Source of the DNA: Collimonas sp. OK307
Lineage (GTDB): Bacteria > Pseudomonadota > Gammaproteobacteria > Burkholderiales > Burkholderiaceae_D
Length of the DNA: 64,000 nucleotides
Direction: 5' to 3'
Assembly (NCBI RefSeq): GCF_900113705.1
Contig: NZ_FOQI01000019.1
Location: 26,636-90,635 of the forward strand
A program made the translations under genes and the position numbers. This document shows positions 8,813-16,919 of this stretch, in pieces; the stretch's first letter is position 1, and every line of letters begins with the position of its first letter. The notes below the pieces were generated by a model that worked only from the letters and a program-made list of their open reading frames with translations, ran no database searches and had not been told where the DNA came from.

Positions 8813-9619
8813 TCAGATTTTGGTGGGAGGAGAGACAACAGGTTTGCAATCTTTTTTTGTCATCCGTCCCGACTCGCCGCCAAGCGCCAGTTCTTTCAGT
8901 TTCGTCAGGTCGAGGATCTGCAAATCCCGCTTGTCGACCGCGATCCAGCCTTGCGCCCTGAAGTGGGACAAGAGACGGCTGATACTTTCGATGGTTAGTC
9001 CAAGGTAATTGCCGATATCCTCGCGCGACATACGCAATTGGAAGCTGGTCGAGGAATAGCCGCGCGCCATGTAGCGGGAAGAAAGGTTGACCAGGAAAGC
9101 CGCAAACCGCTGCTCGGCGCGCATATTTCCGAGCAGCAGCATGATGTTTTGATCACGCGTGATTTCCTGGCTCATGATCCGATGGAAATGATGCAACAGG
9201 GTCGGGATATGGCTGAATAACTCTTCCAGTCGCGCAAACGGAATCTCGCAGACTTCGCTGTCTTCCAGCGCCACGGCATCGCAGTGGTGAAGATCGGAAC
9301 TGATGGCATCCATGCCAAGCAATTCGCCGGCCATCTGGAAACCGGTGATCTGCTGTTCACCGCCATTGTTTATATGGCAAGTTTTGAAGTGCCCGAAACG
9401 AATCGCGTAGAGGTTTTTAAACGGATCACCCATCCGGTACAAACGTTGGTCGCGCAAGATGCGCTGTCCGCGTCCGATGATCTCGTCGAGGCGCGTCATG
9501 TCGGCGCTGTCCAGCCCCATCGGCAGGCATAGCTGGTGCAAGCTGCAACCTGCGCAGCTGGCTTTTAATACCGGAATGTTCAAAAGCGGCGACGCCACTC
9601 TGGCAAACGGCGTATTCAT
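8813..9619 (-). CDS. fnr: Fnr-type oxygen-sensing transcription regulator
   Basis: A 268-residue Crp/Fnr-family activator. Three N-terminal cysteines (C22, C25, C31 in SCAGCSLHQLC) and an internal C113 correspond to the four [4Fe-4S] ligands of E. coli FNR. A cyclic-nucleotide-type beta-roll, a dimer helix and a winged helix follow. The recognition helix contains E211, S214 and R215 (LTIESISRLL), the residues that read TTGAT half-sites. The protein should therefore bind the FNR boxes seen throughout the first 21 kb, losing activity when oxygen destroys the cluster. It is monocistronic and convergent with the acetyltransferase gene. It may be a dedicated local paralogue or the only FNR; the window cannot tell. 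Confidence 0.92.
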   Translation of the reverse strand: MNTPFARVASPLLNIPVLKASCAGCSLHQLCLPMGLDSADMTRLDEIIGRGQRILRDQRLYRMGDPFKNLYAIRFGHFKTCHINNGGEQQITGFQMAGELLGMDAISSDLHHCDAVALEDSEVCEIPFARLEELFSHIPTLLHHFHRIMSQEITRDQNIMLLLGNMRAEQRFAAFLVNLSSRYMARGYSSTSFQLRMSREDIGNYLGLTIESISRLLSHFRAQGWIAVDKRDLQILDLTKLKELALGGESGRMTKKDCKPVVSPPTKI

Positions 9620-9788
9620 AGTCTTGGGTTAACTCCGCATTGATGGTTGGCTGGCTATCGATTCCCCGCGCGTGCGCACGGGAGGACGCGCCATATCGGT
9701 ATCTTGTTGCTGAATGTACACCCTATGCAAGAGATATACAAATGACGGCAGATATGAATATGAAACGGCGGTCGTTGCAGGGGATTTC

Positions 9789-9802
9789 TTGATGTGCATC
9801 AA
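9789..9802. promoter_or_regulatory. FNR box and class II promoter of the BON-domain gene
   Basis: TTGATGTGCATCAA is a perfect FNR palindrome. A TATGAT -10 hexamer at 9824-9829 places transcription start near 9837, so the box centre falls at about -41, the standard class II position. The box is 170 bp from the start of fnr on the other strand, so autoregulation is also possible. Confidence 0.85.
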
Positions 9803-9874
9803 AACCTCATTCCTTGCCTTATTTATGATGGTTGTCAGAACGCGTGTTTTTGAAGCCAGTAACGGAGAGAAGAG

Positions 9875-10525
9875 ATGAAAAGCGATCGTCAGTTAAAACA
9901 GGAAGTCATGGATGAGCTGGAGTGGGATCCGTCTGTCAAGGATATCGAGATCGGGGTCGAGGTGAAAGACGGTGTGGTGACGCTGACCGGGCACGTAGAT
10001 AGTCATGCCGAGAAGTACGCAGCTGAGCGTGCGGCGTTGCGCATTGCCGGCGTCAAGGGAATTGCAGTGGAAATCGACGTATGGTTACCTGGTCCAAATG
10101 AGCGTAACGATGCCGATGTCGCGCGCGCCGCGGAATTGGCATTGGAGTGGAACGTATTGATCCCAAAGGACCAGGTCAAAGTCATGGTTGAAGATGGATG
10201 GGTGACGCTGAGCGGTGAACTGGAGCGTGATTATCAGCGCGTGGCGGCAGAAAATGTCATACGTAACCTGATGGGCGTCACCGGAATCAGTAATCAGATC
10301 CTGGTCAAGTCAGCCGTGTTACCCGCAGACGTCAAGGTCAAGATCGAGGCCGCGCTGCAGCGGCGCGCTCATATAGAAACACAACGCATCACGGTGGTAG
10401 TCAACGGCGACCAGGTGACCCTTACCGGCCCGGTGCGTTCGTGGTCGGAACGCTACGCAGCGTTACAGGCAGCAGCGGCGGCGCCGGGTGTGGTGCGGGT
10501 TGTCGACAAGATGATGATTGCCTAG
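9875..10525 (+). CDS. Protein with three BON domains
   Basis: A 216-residue protein made almost entirely of three BON repeats, at about residues 5-70, 77-143 and 147-215, each with the V-x-V-x-x-G-x-V-T-L-x-G core (for example VEVKDGVVTLTGHV, VMVEDGWVTLSGEL, VVVNGDQVTLTGPV). There is no signal peptide, unlike periplasmic OsmY, so it is predicted to be cytoplasmic. BON domains bind membranes, lipids or ligands. The ribosome-binding site AGAGAAGAG precedes the ATG. It is transcribed alone from a class II FNR promoter and followed by a good terminator. Such proteins recur in low-oxygen stress regulons; the molecular role is unknown. Confidence 0.88.
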   Translation: MKSDRQLKQEVMDELEWDPSVKDIEIGVEVKDGVVTLTGHVDSHAEKYAAERAALRIAGVKGIAVEIDVWLPGPNERNDADVARAAELALEWNVLIPKDQVKVMVEDGWVTLSGELERDYQRVAAENVIRNLMGVTGISNQILVKSAVLPADVKVKIEAALQRRAHIETQRITVVVNGDQVTLTGPVRSWSERYAALQAAAAAPGVVRVVDKMMIA

Positions 10526-10540
10526 CTCCGCTATTGTTAT

Positions 10541-10582
10541 AAAGCGCGTTGTCAGCCATGCGTCGGCGGCAACGCGCTTTTT
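10541..10582 (+). terminator. Rho-independent terminator after the BON gene
   Basis: An 11-bp perfect stem, AAAGCGCGTTG (10541-10551) with CAACGCGCTTT (10570-10580), followed by further Ts. It lies between convergent genes and is best oriented for the BON gene. Confidence 0.8.
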
Positions 10583-10585
10583 CTT

Positions 10586-11434
10586 TCAATGGAACATCAA
10601 CACCGGCACCGTCATCGAAGCCAGGACAGTGCGCGTCACTCCTCCCAGCAATATTTCGCGGAAGCGGGTATGGCCATAGCCGCCCATGACGATCAGGTCG
10701 GCGCCGAAATCGGCAGCGTGCGACAAGAGCGCGTTGCCGACATCGATATCGGCCGGGATCTTTTGTTCCGTTACCTCGAGTTTGATACCGTGGCGCGCCA
10801 GGTAAATGGCGATGTCGGCTCCCGGCTGTTCGCCGTGGGCGTCGGCCGGCCTGCCGGTGTCAAGCACCAGTACCCGGACCAGATCGGCCTGTTGCAGCAA
10901 CGGAATCGATGCGCTGACAGCGCGCGTTGCCTCCATGCTGCCGTCCCAGGCAAGCAGCACCCTTTTGCCGACCTGAGGGAAATGACCTGCATAGGGGACG
11001 ATCAGTACCGGCCTGCCTGAATTCATCAGCACATATTCTTGGAAGTCGGCACGTAGCAGCGGCGAGTAGTCAGCTGGATTGACCTGGCCGATCACCACCA
11101 GGTCGCTGTAGCGCGCCTGCAAAACCAGGCCCGTGCCGGCGTCCTCCTCGATCAGGCGTTTTTCGAAGGACTTGACGTCCATCTTCCAGGCAGAGGATTC
11201 AAATTCCGCTAACAGACTTTCAGCATGCTCGCGCAGATCGTTTAGCGCGGAGCCGAGAAGAGCCAAATTGCTGTCTCCGATTACTCCCGGCATGAAGAAT
11301 TGCGGCGCAACGCCGGTAGCTGCGGCGCCGATCAGATGCGCGTTGTACTTTTGCGCAAGCAAAGCGGCGATCCTGATTTGTTCATGAGCGCGCCTGGATT
11401 CATCCACGTGCACAAGTATGGTTCGATATTCCAT
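10586..11434 (-). CDS. Tandem universal stress protein (two Usp domains)
   Basis: A 282-residue protein with two Usp domains, residues about 1-145 and 150-282. The second keeps the nucleotide-binding loop (GGYGHTRFREILLGGVTRT); the first is degenerate at the matching site (GQVNPADYSPLLRADF). It starts MEYRTILVHVDES with a GGAGG-type ribosome-binding site. It lies about 60 bp behind the DksA-like gene on the same strand and is probably co-transcribed with it from the FNR-box promoter at 11.93 kb. The protein is cytoplasmic; its specific function is unknown. Confidence 0.9.
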   Translation of the reverse strand: MEYRTILVHVDESRRAHEQIRIAALLAQKYNAHLIGAAATGVAPQFFMPGVIGDSNLALLGSALNDLREHAESLLAEFESSAWKMDVKSFEKRLIEEDAGTGLVLQARYSDLVVIGQVNPADYSPLLRADFQEYVLMNSGRPVLIVPYAGHFPQVGKRVLLAWDGSMEATRAVSASIPLLQQADLVRVLVLDTGRPADAHGEQPGADIAIYLARHGIKLEVTEQKIPADIDVGNALLSHAADFGADLIVMGGYGHTRFREILLGGVTRTVLASMTVPVLMFH

Positions 11435-11497
11435 GTGATATCCCTCCGGTTGATCAATGCAGAAAACTTGATTCTTTAAAAAATTAAAGAGGCAAAT

Positions 11498-11836
11498 TCA
11501 TGAGTTGGGTTCCAAGCCCTGTCGTTGACTGCTTTCCAGAGCAGCCTGGCATGACTGGCATCGTTCTGCGGTCGGATGCAGGCGTAGCCGTTGTGGCGCG
11601 ATAACCGCCCCGCATGCAAGGCAGTTGCCGTAGGTGCGCGTTTTGATACGTTGTAGCGCGGCCTGGATTTTGTTCGGCTCTGCCGACTTGTTGCGGAGCA
11701 AAGCAATTTCGGCAGCGCTGAGCAACCCTGTCATCGCGCCGGCCTGGCACCGTTGCGAGCGGATTGTCGCGACTATATATTTGCGTCGCCGCTGCAACTG
11801 GGTTTCGAGTTGTCTTGCCAAGCTGAAAGAGATCAT
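11498..11836 (-). CDS. TraR/DksA-family zinc-finger protein
   Basis: A 112-residue protein with a helical N-terminus and a C4 zinc finger: C72 and C75 (CLAC), C93 and C96 (CQSC), as in the DksA/TraR family. DksA itself is about 150 residues; this short form lacks part of the coiled-coil arm and is nearer TraR-like accessory proteins. These bind the RNA polymerase secondary channel and alter promoter output under stress. The ATG preceded by CGGAG was preferred over a GTG 51 bp upstream. It is probably the first gene of an operon with the tandem Usp, with an FNR box 93 bp upstream. Confidence 0.8.
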   Translation of the reverse strand: MISFSLARQLETQLQRRRKYIVATIRSQRCQAGAMTGLLSAAEIALLRNKSAEPNKIQAALQRIKTRTYGNCLACGAVIAPQRLRLHPTAERCQSCQAALESSQRQGLEPNS

Positions 11837-11928
11837 TTTTGCTCCGTTCGTAAATAACGAATGTCCGTACATGGCGCGATCCCCCACGAACGACTGCTTT
11901 CAGCATAACAATGGCTTGGTGGAAAAAT

Positions 11929-11942
11929 TTGATCCATATCAA
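11929..11942. promoter_or_regulatory. FNR box serving divergent dksA-like and acyl-CoA synthetase genes
   Basis: TTGATCCATATCAA is a perfect FNR palindrome. Candidate -10 hexamers lie about 31 bp from its centre on both sides: TATGCT on the minus strand (11902-11907) and TAGACT on the plus strand (11965-11970). One dimer could therefore activate both genes from the class II position. Confidence 0.82.
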
Positions 11943-12010
11943 CTCAACCGGAAACAGTTGTAATTAGACTTGTTTAATGGGCGCAGCAACAAAAAGGATC
12001 AGGAAACCTC

Positions 12011-13894
12011 ATGAAAACCGCTATTGCAGCTAATTTTATGAAAATGGCAACGCTTGGAGACTTGTTTGACTGGCGAGTCGGGGAGACTCCAGAGAACGAG
12101 GCATATCGTCACTTCAATTCAGAGTCAGGGCGCTGGCACTCCCATACCTGGGCGCAAATCGGCGAGCGCGTCAGGATCTGGCGCAGCGCGCTGACGGCGT
12201 CACGTCTGCCCTCGGAGGCACGAGTGGCTGTATTGCTGCCGAATGGTCTGGATGCTGTCTGCATCGACCAGGCGAGCCTGGCGCTGGGCCTGATTCCCGT
12301 GCCGATGCACGCGCTCGACAATCCGGCCAGCATCGCCTACATCATCAAGGATTGCGATGCCTCGATGCTGGTGCTGTCGACCCGTGCGCAGTGGGAAGCG
12401 ATTGCAGCGGTCGGGGAAACCATGCCTTTTTTGAAGCTGGTATTGGTGGTAGACGATGGAAATTTCGACAATCACTACGCGTCGGCTCCTGTTCATGGCG
12501 TGGTGGTTGCTTTAGCTACCTGGCTGGCCGGCGGCGCACTACCCAACAACATACGCAGGCCGCCGGTATCGGGCGGCGCCCTGGCGGCGATCGTCTATAC
12601 CTCGGGAACTACCGGCAAACCTAAGGGTGTCATGCTGACCCACAACAATGTACTGTCGAATATCCAGGCGGTGATGGCGCGGGTCGAGGTGCGCTCGTCC
12701 GATGTGTTCCTGTCGTTCCTGCCGCTATCGCACACTTTCGAGCGCACCGTCGGATATTACCTGCCGGTTGCGGCCGGCAGCTGCGTCGCTTACGCGCGGT
12801 CGGTGGCGCAGATTCCTGAAGATCTGGCGACGATCCGGCCGACGGTATTGGTTTCGGTGCCGAGAATCTATGAACGGGCTCACGTGAAATTGCAGGGAAA
12901 GCTTGCCGAATCCGGTTATTTGACGCGACGTCTTTTCGCGTTGACGCAAGCGATCGGCTGGCGGCGTTTTTGCCGAAGCCAGCAGTTACCTTGCAACGGC
13001 GCTTCCCCGGGTTGGCTGGATCAGTTGTTGTACCCTGCCTTGCGATTGCTGGTGGCGCGCAAGGTGCTGGCGCAGTTCGGCGGGCGCTTGCGTGTCGCAG
13101 TATGCGGCGGTGCACCTTTATCGCAGGCGGTGGCAGAATGCTTTCTGGCGCTGGGTTTGCCATTGGTGCAGGGATACGGCATGACAGAAACATCGCCGGT
13201 GATATCCTGCAATACGCCGTCCGACAATTGGCCGGCCACGGTTGGCAAGCCGCTGGAAGGCGTCAGGGTGCGTATCGGCGAGAACAGCGAGTTGCAGGTG
13301 CGCGGCGGCGGTGTCATGGCCGGATATTGGAAACGCCCGGACGACACCGCCAACGCAATGACCGACGACGGCTGGTTGCGCACCGGCGATCAGGCGGCGA
13401 TGGAAGGTGGGCGCATTCGCATCATCGGCAGGATCAAGGAGATTATCGTCACTTCAACCGGCGAGAAAATTGCGCCGGCGGATCTGGAATTGGCGATCAC
13501 GGCCGATCCGCTATTCGAGCAAGCATTCGTGATTGGCGACAACCGCCCGTTCATCGCCGCTTTTGTTGTACCTGGCCGTAGCGGCCTGGATACGCTGCTG
13601 CAGCAACTTGAGCTTGGTGCCGGCGAAAGCGTCAATCTGGATTCTGCGTCAATACAGACTGCCGTTTTGCAGAGAATTCAAGCAGCAAGCAAGCACTTTC
13701 CCAGTTATGCGGTGCCGCGGGTTGTCCGGGTCACGATGGAGCCATGGTCGTTGCTGAACGGGCTGATGACGCCGACACTCAAACTCAAACGCAATGCCTT
13801 GCTTGCGCATTTTCACACCGAGATTGACGATATTTACGCGCAGCGTACGCCAGCCCAGATAATAGATGAGGCCGTACAAGCAGTCGTCAACTAA
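12011..13894 (+). CDS. AMP-forming acyl-CoA synthetase (long-chain fatty acid-CoA ligase type)
   Basis: A 627-residue ANL-superfamily enzyme. The AMP-binding motif YTSGTTGKPKGV is at about 197-208, QGYGMTE near 390, and the adenylation/CoA hinge region DGWLRTGDQA and GRIKEIIVTSTGEKI follows. It activates a carboxylic acid with ATP and CoA; the similarity to FadD15/long-chain synthetases suggests fatty acids, though chain length cannot be read. It is cytoplasmic or membrane-associated. An AGGA ribosome-binding site precedes the ATG. It is expressed from the FNR box 68 bp upstream and its stop overlaps that of ackA by 3 bp in convergent orientation. Together with MaoC-Pta and AckA it could interconvert acyl-CoA, acyl phosphate and acid. 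Confidence 0.88.
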   Translation: MKTAIAANFMKMATLGDLFDWRVGETPENEAYRHFNSESGRWHSHTWAQIGERVRIWRSALTASRLPSEARVAVLLPNGLDAVCIDQASLALGLIPVPMHALDNPASIAYIIKDCDASMLVLSTRAQWEAIAAVGETMPFLKLVLVVDDGNFDNHYASAPVHGVVVALATWLAGGALPNNIRRPPVSGGALAAIVYTSGTTGKPKGVMLTHNNVLSNIQAVMARVEVRSSDVFLSFLPLSHTFERTVGYYLPVAAGSCVAYARSVAQIPEDLATIRPTVLVSVPRIYERAHVKLQGKLAESGYLTRRLFALTQAIGWRRFCRSQQLPCNGASPGWLDQLLYPALRLLVARKVLAQFGGRLRVAVCGGAPLSQAVAECFLALGLPLVQGYGMTETSPVISCNTPSDNWPATVGKPLEGVRVRIGENSELQVRGGGVMAGYWKRPDDTANAMTDDGWLRTGDQAAMEGGRIRIIGRIKEIIVTSTGEKIAPADLELAITADPLFEQAFVIGDNRPFIAAFVVPGRSGLDTLLQQLELGAGESVNLDSASIQTAVLQRIQAASKHFPSYAVPRVVRVTMEPWSLLNGLMTPTLKLKRNALLAHFHTEIDDIYAQRTPAQIIDEAVQAVVN

Positions 13895-15132
13895 GAATCG
13901 AGCATGACTAGCGCGTGCCGGGCTGCGATCCATTCTTCGTTGGTGGCCTCGACGGCGACTGCGACCCTGCTGGCATGTGCGGATATCAATGGCGCGTTGC
14001 GTTGATTGGCACTGCCTTCCAGGTGTACGCCAAGAAACTCCAGGTCACGGCAAACGCGGCGGCGAATCTCCGCACTGTGTTCACCGACACCGGCCGTAAA
14101 CACCAGTAAATCGAGGCCGCCCAATACGGCGGTCAATGCACCGATTTCGCGGACGATACGACGCACGTACAAGGCGAGTGCGGCGCGCACCTGGTCACCG
14201 ACGGCATCGTCCCGTTGCTCTTGCGCGAATAGGATCGGCGGATCGGCAGAAACACCGGAGACCCCAAGCAAGCCTGATTCGTGGTACAGCAAGTGCGCTA
14301 CTTGTTCCAGGCTTAATTTTTCGATCTCCATCAGGTAAATTACCGCGCCCGCGTCGAGTGCGCCGCAGCGGGTGCCCATCATCAACCCATCCAGTGCAGA
14401 AAATCCCATTGTGGTGGCGACGCTGCGCAGATCTTGCATTGCGCACAGGCTGGCTCCGCTACCCAGGTGGGCCGCAATGACACGGTCGTGCGCCGCAGCG
14501 CCGAAACGCTCATCCAGCGCCACCGACAGGTATTCATAGGACAAGCCATGAAATCCATAGCGGCGCAAGCCGCGCTCCCACAGCGCGTATGGCAGTGGCA
14601 GCATTTGTTCGACCGGCGGCAGCGTGTGATGGAAGGCGGTATCGAAGCAGGCGACCTGAAGCAGGCCGGGCTGGCTGGTCAGCAGCACTTCGATGGCTTC
14701 CAGTGCAAACGGCTGATGCAAAGGAGCCAGTGGAATGTAATTCTTCAAATCCGCCAGCACTGTCGCATCAATCCTGGTCGGTGCGGAATACTTGCTGCCG
14801 CCGTGCACCACGCGATGCGCAACCGCGCACAAGCGGCGTGCGCCAAGATGCAGGCCAACCCGTTCGCGAATATGCATCAGCGCGGAATGATAAGGCTGTT
14901 GCGTGTCTAACGCCAGTGGTTCAGGTTCACCGCCAGTCTCGATATAACCTGGCTTGGCGCCGCCGATGCCCTCGATTTTGCCTTTCCATTCAGCCTGTCG
15001 CGGCAGCGGAGCGCCGGTAGCATGGCTGACATCAAACAGCGCGAACTTGATGCTGGACGAACCGCAATTGAGCACCAGGATGAATCTTTCATTGTTATTG
15101 GCTGGCGTCACGGATTGGGCTGGGATATTCAT
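13891..15132 (-). CDS. ackA: Acetate kinase
   Basis: A 413-residue acetokinase-family enzyme: FILVLNCGSSSIKFALF near the N-terminus, the HRVVHGG motif, HLGSGASLCA, and TAGVGEHSAEIRRRV towards the end. It transfers phosphate between acetyl phosphate and ADP, giving ATP during fermentation. The start taken overlaps the pta stop as ATGA; an ATG 48 bp upstream would lie inside pta. It is the second gene of the leftward pta-ackA operon. Under FNR control it should provide substrate-level phosphorylation from acetyl-CoA in low oxygen. Confidence 0.93.
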   Translation of the reverse strand: MNIPAQSVTPANNNERFILVLNCGSSSIKFALFDVSHATGAPLPRQAEWKGKIEGIGGAKPGYIETGGEPEPLALDTQQPYHSALMHIRERVGLHLGARRLCAVAHRVVHGGSKYSAPTRIDATVLADLKNYIPLAPLHQPFALEAIEVLLTSQPGLLQVACFDTAFHHTLPPVEQMLPLPYALWERGLRRYGFHGLSYEYLSVALDERFGAAAHDRVIAAHLGSGASLCAMQDLRSVATTMGFSALDGLMMGTRCGALDAGAVIYLMEIEKLSLEQVAHLLYHESGLLGVSGVSADPPILFAQEQRDDAVGDQVRAALALYVRRIVREIGALTAVLGGLDLLVFTAGVGEHSAEIRRRVCRDLEFLGVHLEGSANQRNAPLISAHASRVAVAVEATNEEWIAARHALVMLDS

Positions 15133-16571
15133 TGGGGATGGTCGCGATAATGGTGCGCCAGCATCAATGCGATGGCGCAAGAGGCGATGCGGGTCTCGCG
15201 CGAATCGGCCCGGCTGGTGAGGATGATCGGCACTTTGGCGCCAAGTACGATGCCAGCGCTGGCAGCGTCACTCAGATACTCGAGTTGTTTGGCCAGCATG
15301 TTGCCGCTTTCCAGATCTGGCACGATCAGGATGTCGGCGCGCCCGGCGACTTCCGATACGATGCCTTTGATGCGCGCGGCGGCGACCGATACCGCGTTGT
15401 CGAAAGCCAGGGGGCCATCGAGGATGGCGCCGGTAATCTGGCCGCGGTCAGCCATCTTGCACAATACGGCGGCATCCAGCGTTGCCCGCATGCTTGGGTT
15501 GACCGTTTCCACCGCCGCCAGGATCGCTACGCGCGGACAGGCGACCCCGATTACGTGCGCCAGGTCGATCGCATTACGCACGATGTCGACTTTGTCGTCC
15601 AGCGTGGGTTCAATATTGATGGCGGCATCGCTGATAATGAAAGGGCGTGGATACGCAGCGGTTTGCATCAGATAGCAATGACTGATGCGGCGCTTGGTAC
15701 GCAGTCCGGCGGATGCCGCCAGCACAGCTGCCATCAATTCATCGGTATGCAGGCTACCTTTCATCAAAGCTTCAACTTCGCCTTTGCCTGCCATTTCGGC
15801 GGCGCGTGCCGCCGCCGCGTGGCTGTGCGGGACATCTTCAATGGCTATGCCGGTCAGGTCCAGGCCGGCAGCAGCGGCCACCGCTTCGAGTTTGGCGCGC
15901 GGCGCCACCAGCAACGGCTCGATCAAGCGCGCCTGGCGCGCGTCCAGCGCGGCCGATAAACTCAGTTCGTCGCAGGGGTGCACCACTGCGACGCGAATGG
16001 CGCTGAGCGGGCGTACGTGTTCAAGCAGCCGTTGTACCTTGTCACCGGAACTGATACGGACTTCCGGCAAGGTCGTTCTGGAATATACGATCTTTTCGCT
16101 GGGCGCGATGACGTCGGCATCGCCTTCGATCACGATCTTGCCATCCTGGTTGATACATGAGCAGCGCAGGCTGAGTCGCTTGTTGTCAGGCTCGCGCGCA
16201 GTCACCGTGACGCTGATGGTCAAGGTGTCGCCCACCCGCACCGGATGTAAGAATCGCAAGGTCTGGGCCAGATATACAGTGCCTGGCCCGGGCAGGCGGG
16301 TGCCCAGCACGGCAGAAATCAGCGCCGCTCCCCACATGCCATGGGCGATCACGCCATGGAACTGGGTGGATGCGGCGAATTCGGGATCGAGGTGCTGGGG
16401 ATTGACGTCGCCAGACATGACGGCAAACAGCTGGATATCTTCGGTGCTCAACGTGCGTTCCATGGCGGCGCTGTCGCCGATGGAGATTTCATCGAAAGTC
16501 AGGTTGCGGAGCACCCGCAATTCATCGTGAAGCAAATTCTCGTGGGAAGTGGAGCGAACGGTATCGGTCAT
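15129..16571 (-). CDS. Bifunctional MaoC-like hydratase / phosphate acetyltransferase
   Basis: A 480-residue fusion. Residues about 15-155 form a MaoC-type hot-dog domain (SGDVNPQHLDPEFA, FHGVIAHGMWGAALIS), normally an (R)-specific enoyl-CoA hydratase. Residues about 175-478 form a phosphate acetyl/butyryltransferase domain with MKGSLHTDELM and the C-terminal PDLESGNML. This fusion is a known architecture in proteobacteria. The ATG MTDTVRS was chosen as the family start; upstream in-frame codons run into the FNR-box promoter. The product is coupled to ackA by an ATGA overlap. It probably makes acetyl phosphate from acetyl-CoA; the hydratase part may link to 3-hydroxyacyl-CoA metabolism, which fits the phasin nearby. 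Confidence 0.88.
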   Translation of the reverse strand: MTDTVRSTSHENLLHDELRVLRNLTFDEISIGDSAAMERTLSTEDIQLFAVMSGDVNPQHLDPEFAASTQFHGVIAHGMWGAALISAVLGTRLPGPGTVYLAQTLRFLHPVRVGDTLTISVTVTAREPDNKRLSLRCSCINQDGKIVIEGDADVIAPSEKIVYSRTTLPEVRISSGDKVQRLLEHVRPLSAIRVAVVHPCDELSLSAALDARQARLIEPLLVAPRAKLEAVAAAAGLDLTGIAIEDVPHSHAAAARAAEMAGKGEVEALMKGSLHTDELMAAVLAASAGLRTKRRISHCYLMQTAAYPRPFIISDAAINIEPTLDDKVDIVRNAIDLAHVIGVACPRVAILAAVETVNPSMRATLDAAVLCKMADRGQITGAILDGPLAFDNAVSVAAARIKGIVSEVAGRADILIVPDLESGNMLAKQLEYLSDAASAGIVLGAKVPIILTSRADSRETRIASCAIALMLAHHYRDHPQ

Positions 16572-16665
16572 GTTAGTCAAGAGTAGATTGAACGGGAGCC
16601 TGGTCGCAGACCAGACAGCGACGCTGCGGCTTATTCTAAGAATAACAATGATGCACAAGAAAAAT

Positions 16666-16679
16666 TTGATGCAAATCAA
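16666..16679. promoter_or_regulatory. FNR box of the pta-ackA operon
   Basis: TTGATGCAAATCAA is a perfect FNR palindrome. On the minus strand a TATTCT -10 candidate (16639-16644) lies 31 bp from the centre, the class II position for pta. The 348-bp gap between pta and the cytochrome-porin holds this box, a second one 69 bp away, and no further gene. Confidence 0.82.
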
Positions 16680-16748
16680 CTATACAGGACAGCCCCAATA
16701 CCTGGGTCACAGTGGGCGTGACGATAACCCCGGATGTTTCGGGGAAAT

Positions 16749-16762
16749 TTGATTCACATCAA
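16749..16762. promoter_or_regulatory. FNR box of the cytochrome-porin operon
   Basis: TTGATTCACATCAA is a perfect FNR palindrome facing the Cyc2-like gene. A weak -10 (TACGCT, 16785-16790) lies 31-32 bp from the centre. It is the second of two perfect boxes in this divergent region, so each direction appears to have its own site. Confidence 0.8.
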
Positions 16763-16919
16763 GAACCATGTTTGCCTGCGCGATTACGCTGATTGCACGC
16801 CGTTGGGGGAGGAACGGATTAATTGACAAATGCTAAAAAAATACCTACTGTCAATTGATTCGAATGCGGTTCGGGCTTTGCAACAGTAGTTTTAAAAACT
16901 ATGAAAGGGGCGGCTTGGG

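Noticed and set aside
11434..11497. TTGATCAA and TTGATT half-sites before the tandem Usp gene
   Set aside because: Half-sites do not have the N4 spacing of an FNR palindrome; the gene is probably served by the box at 11929.
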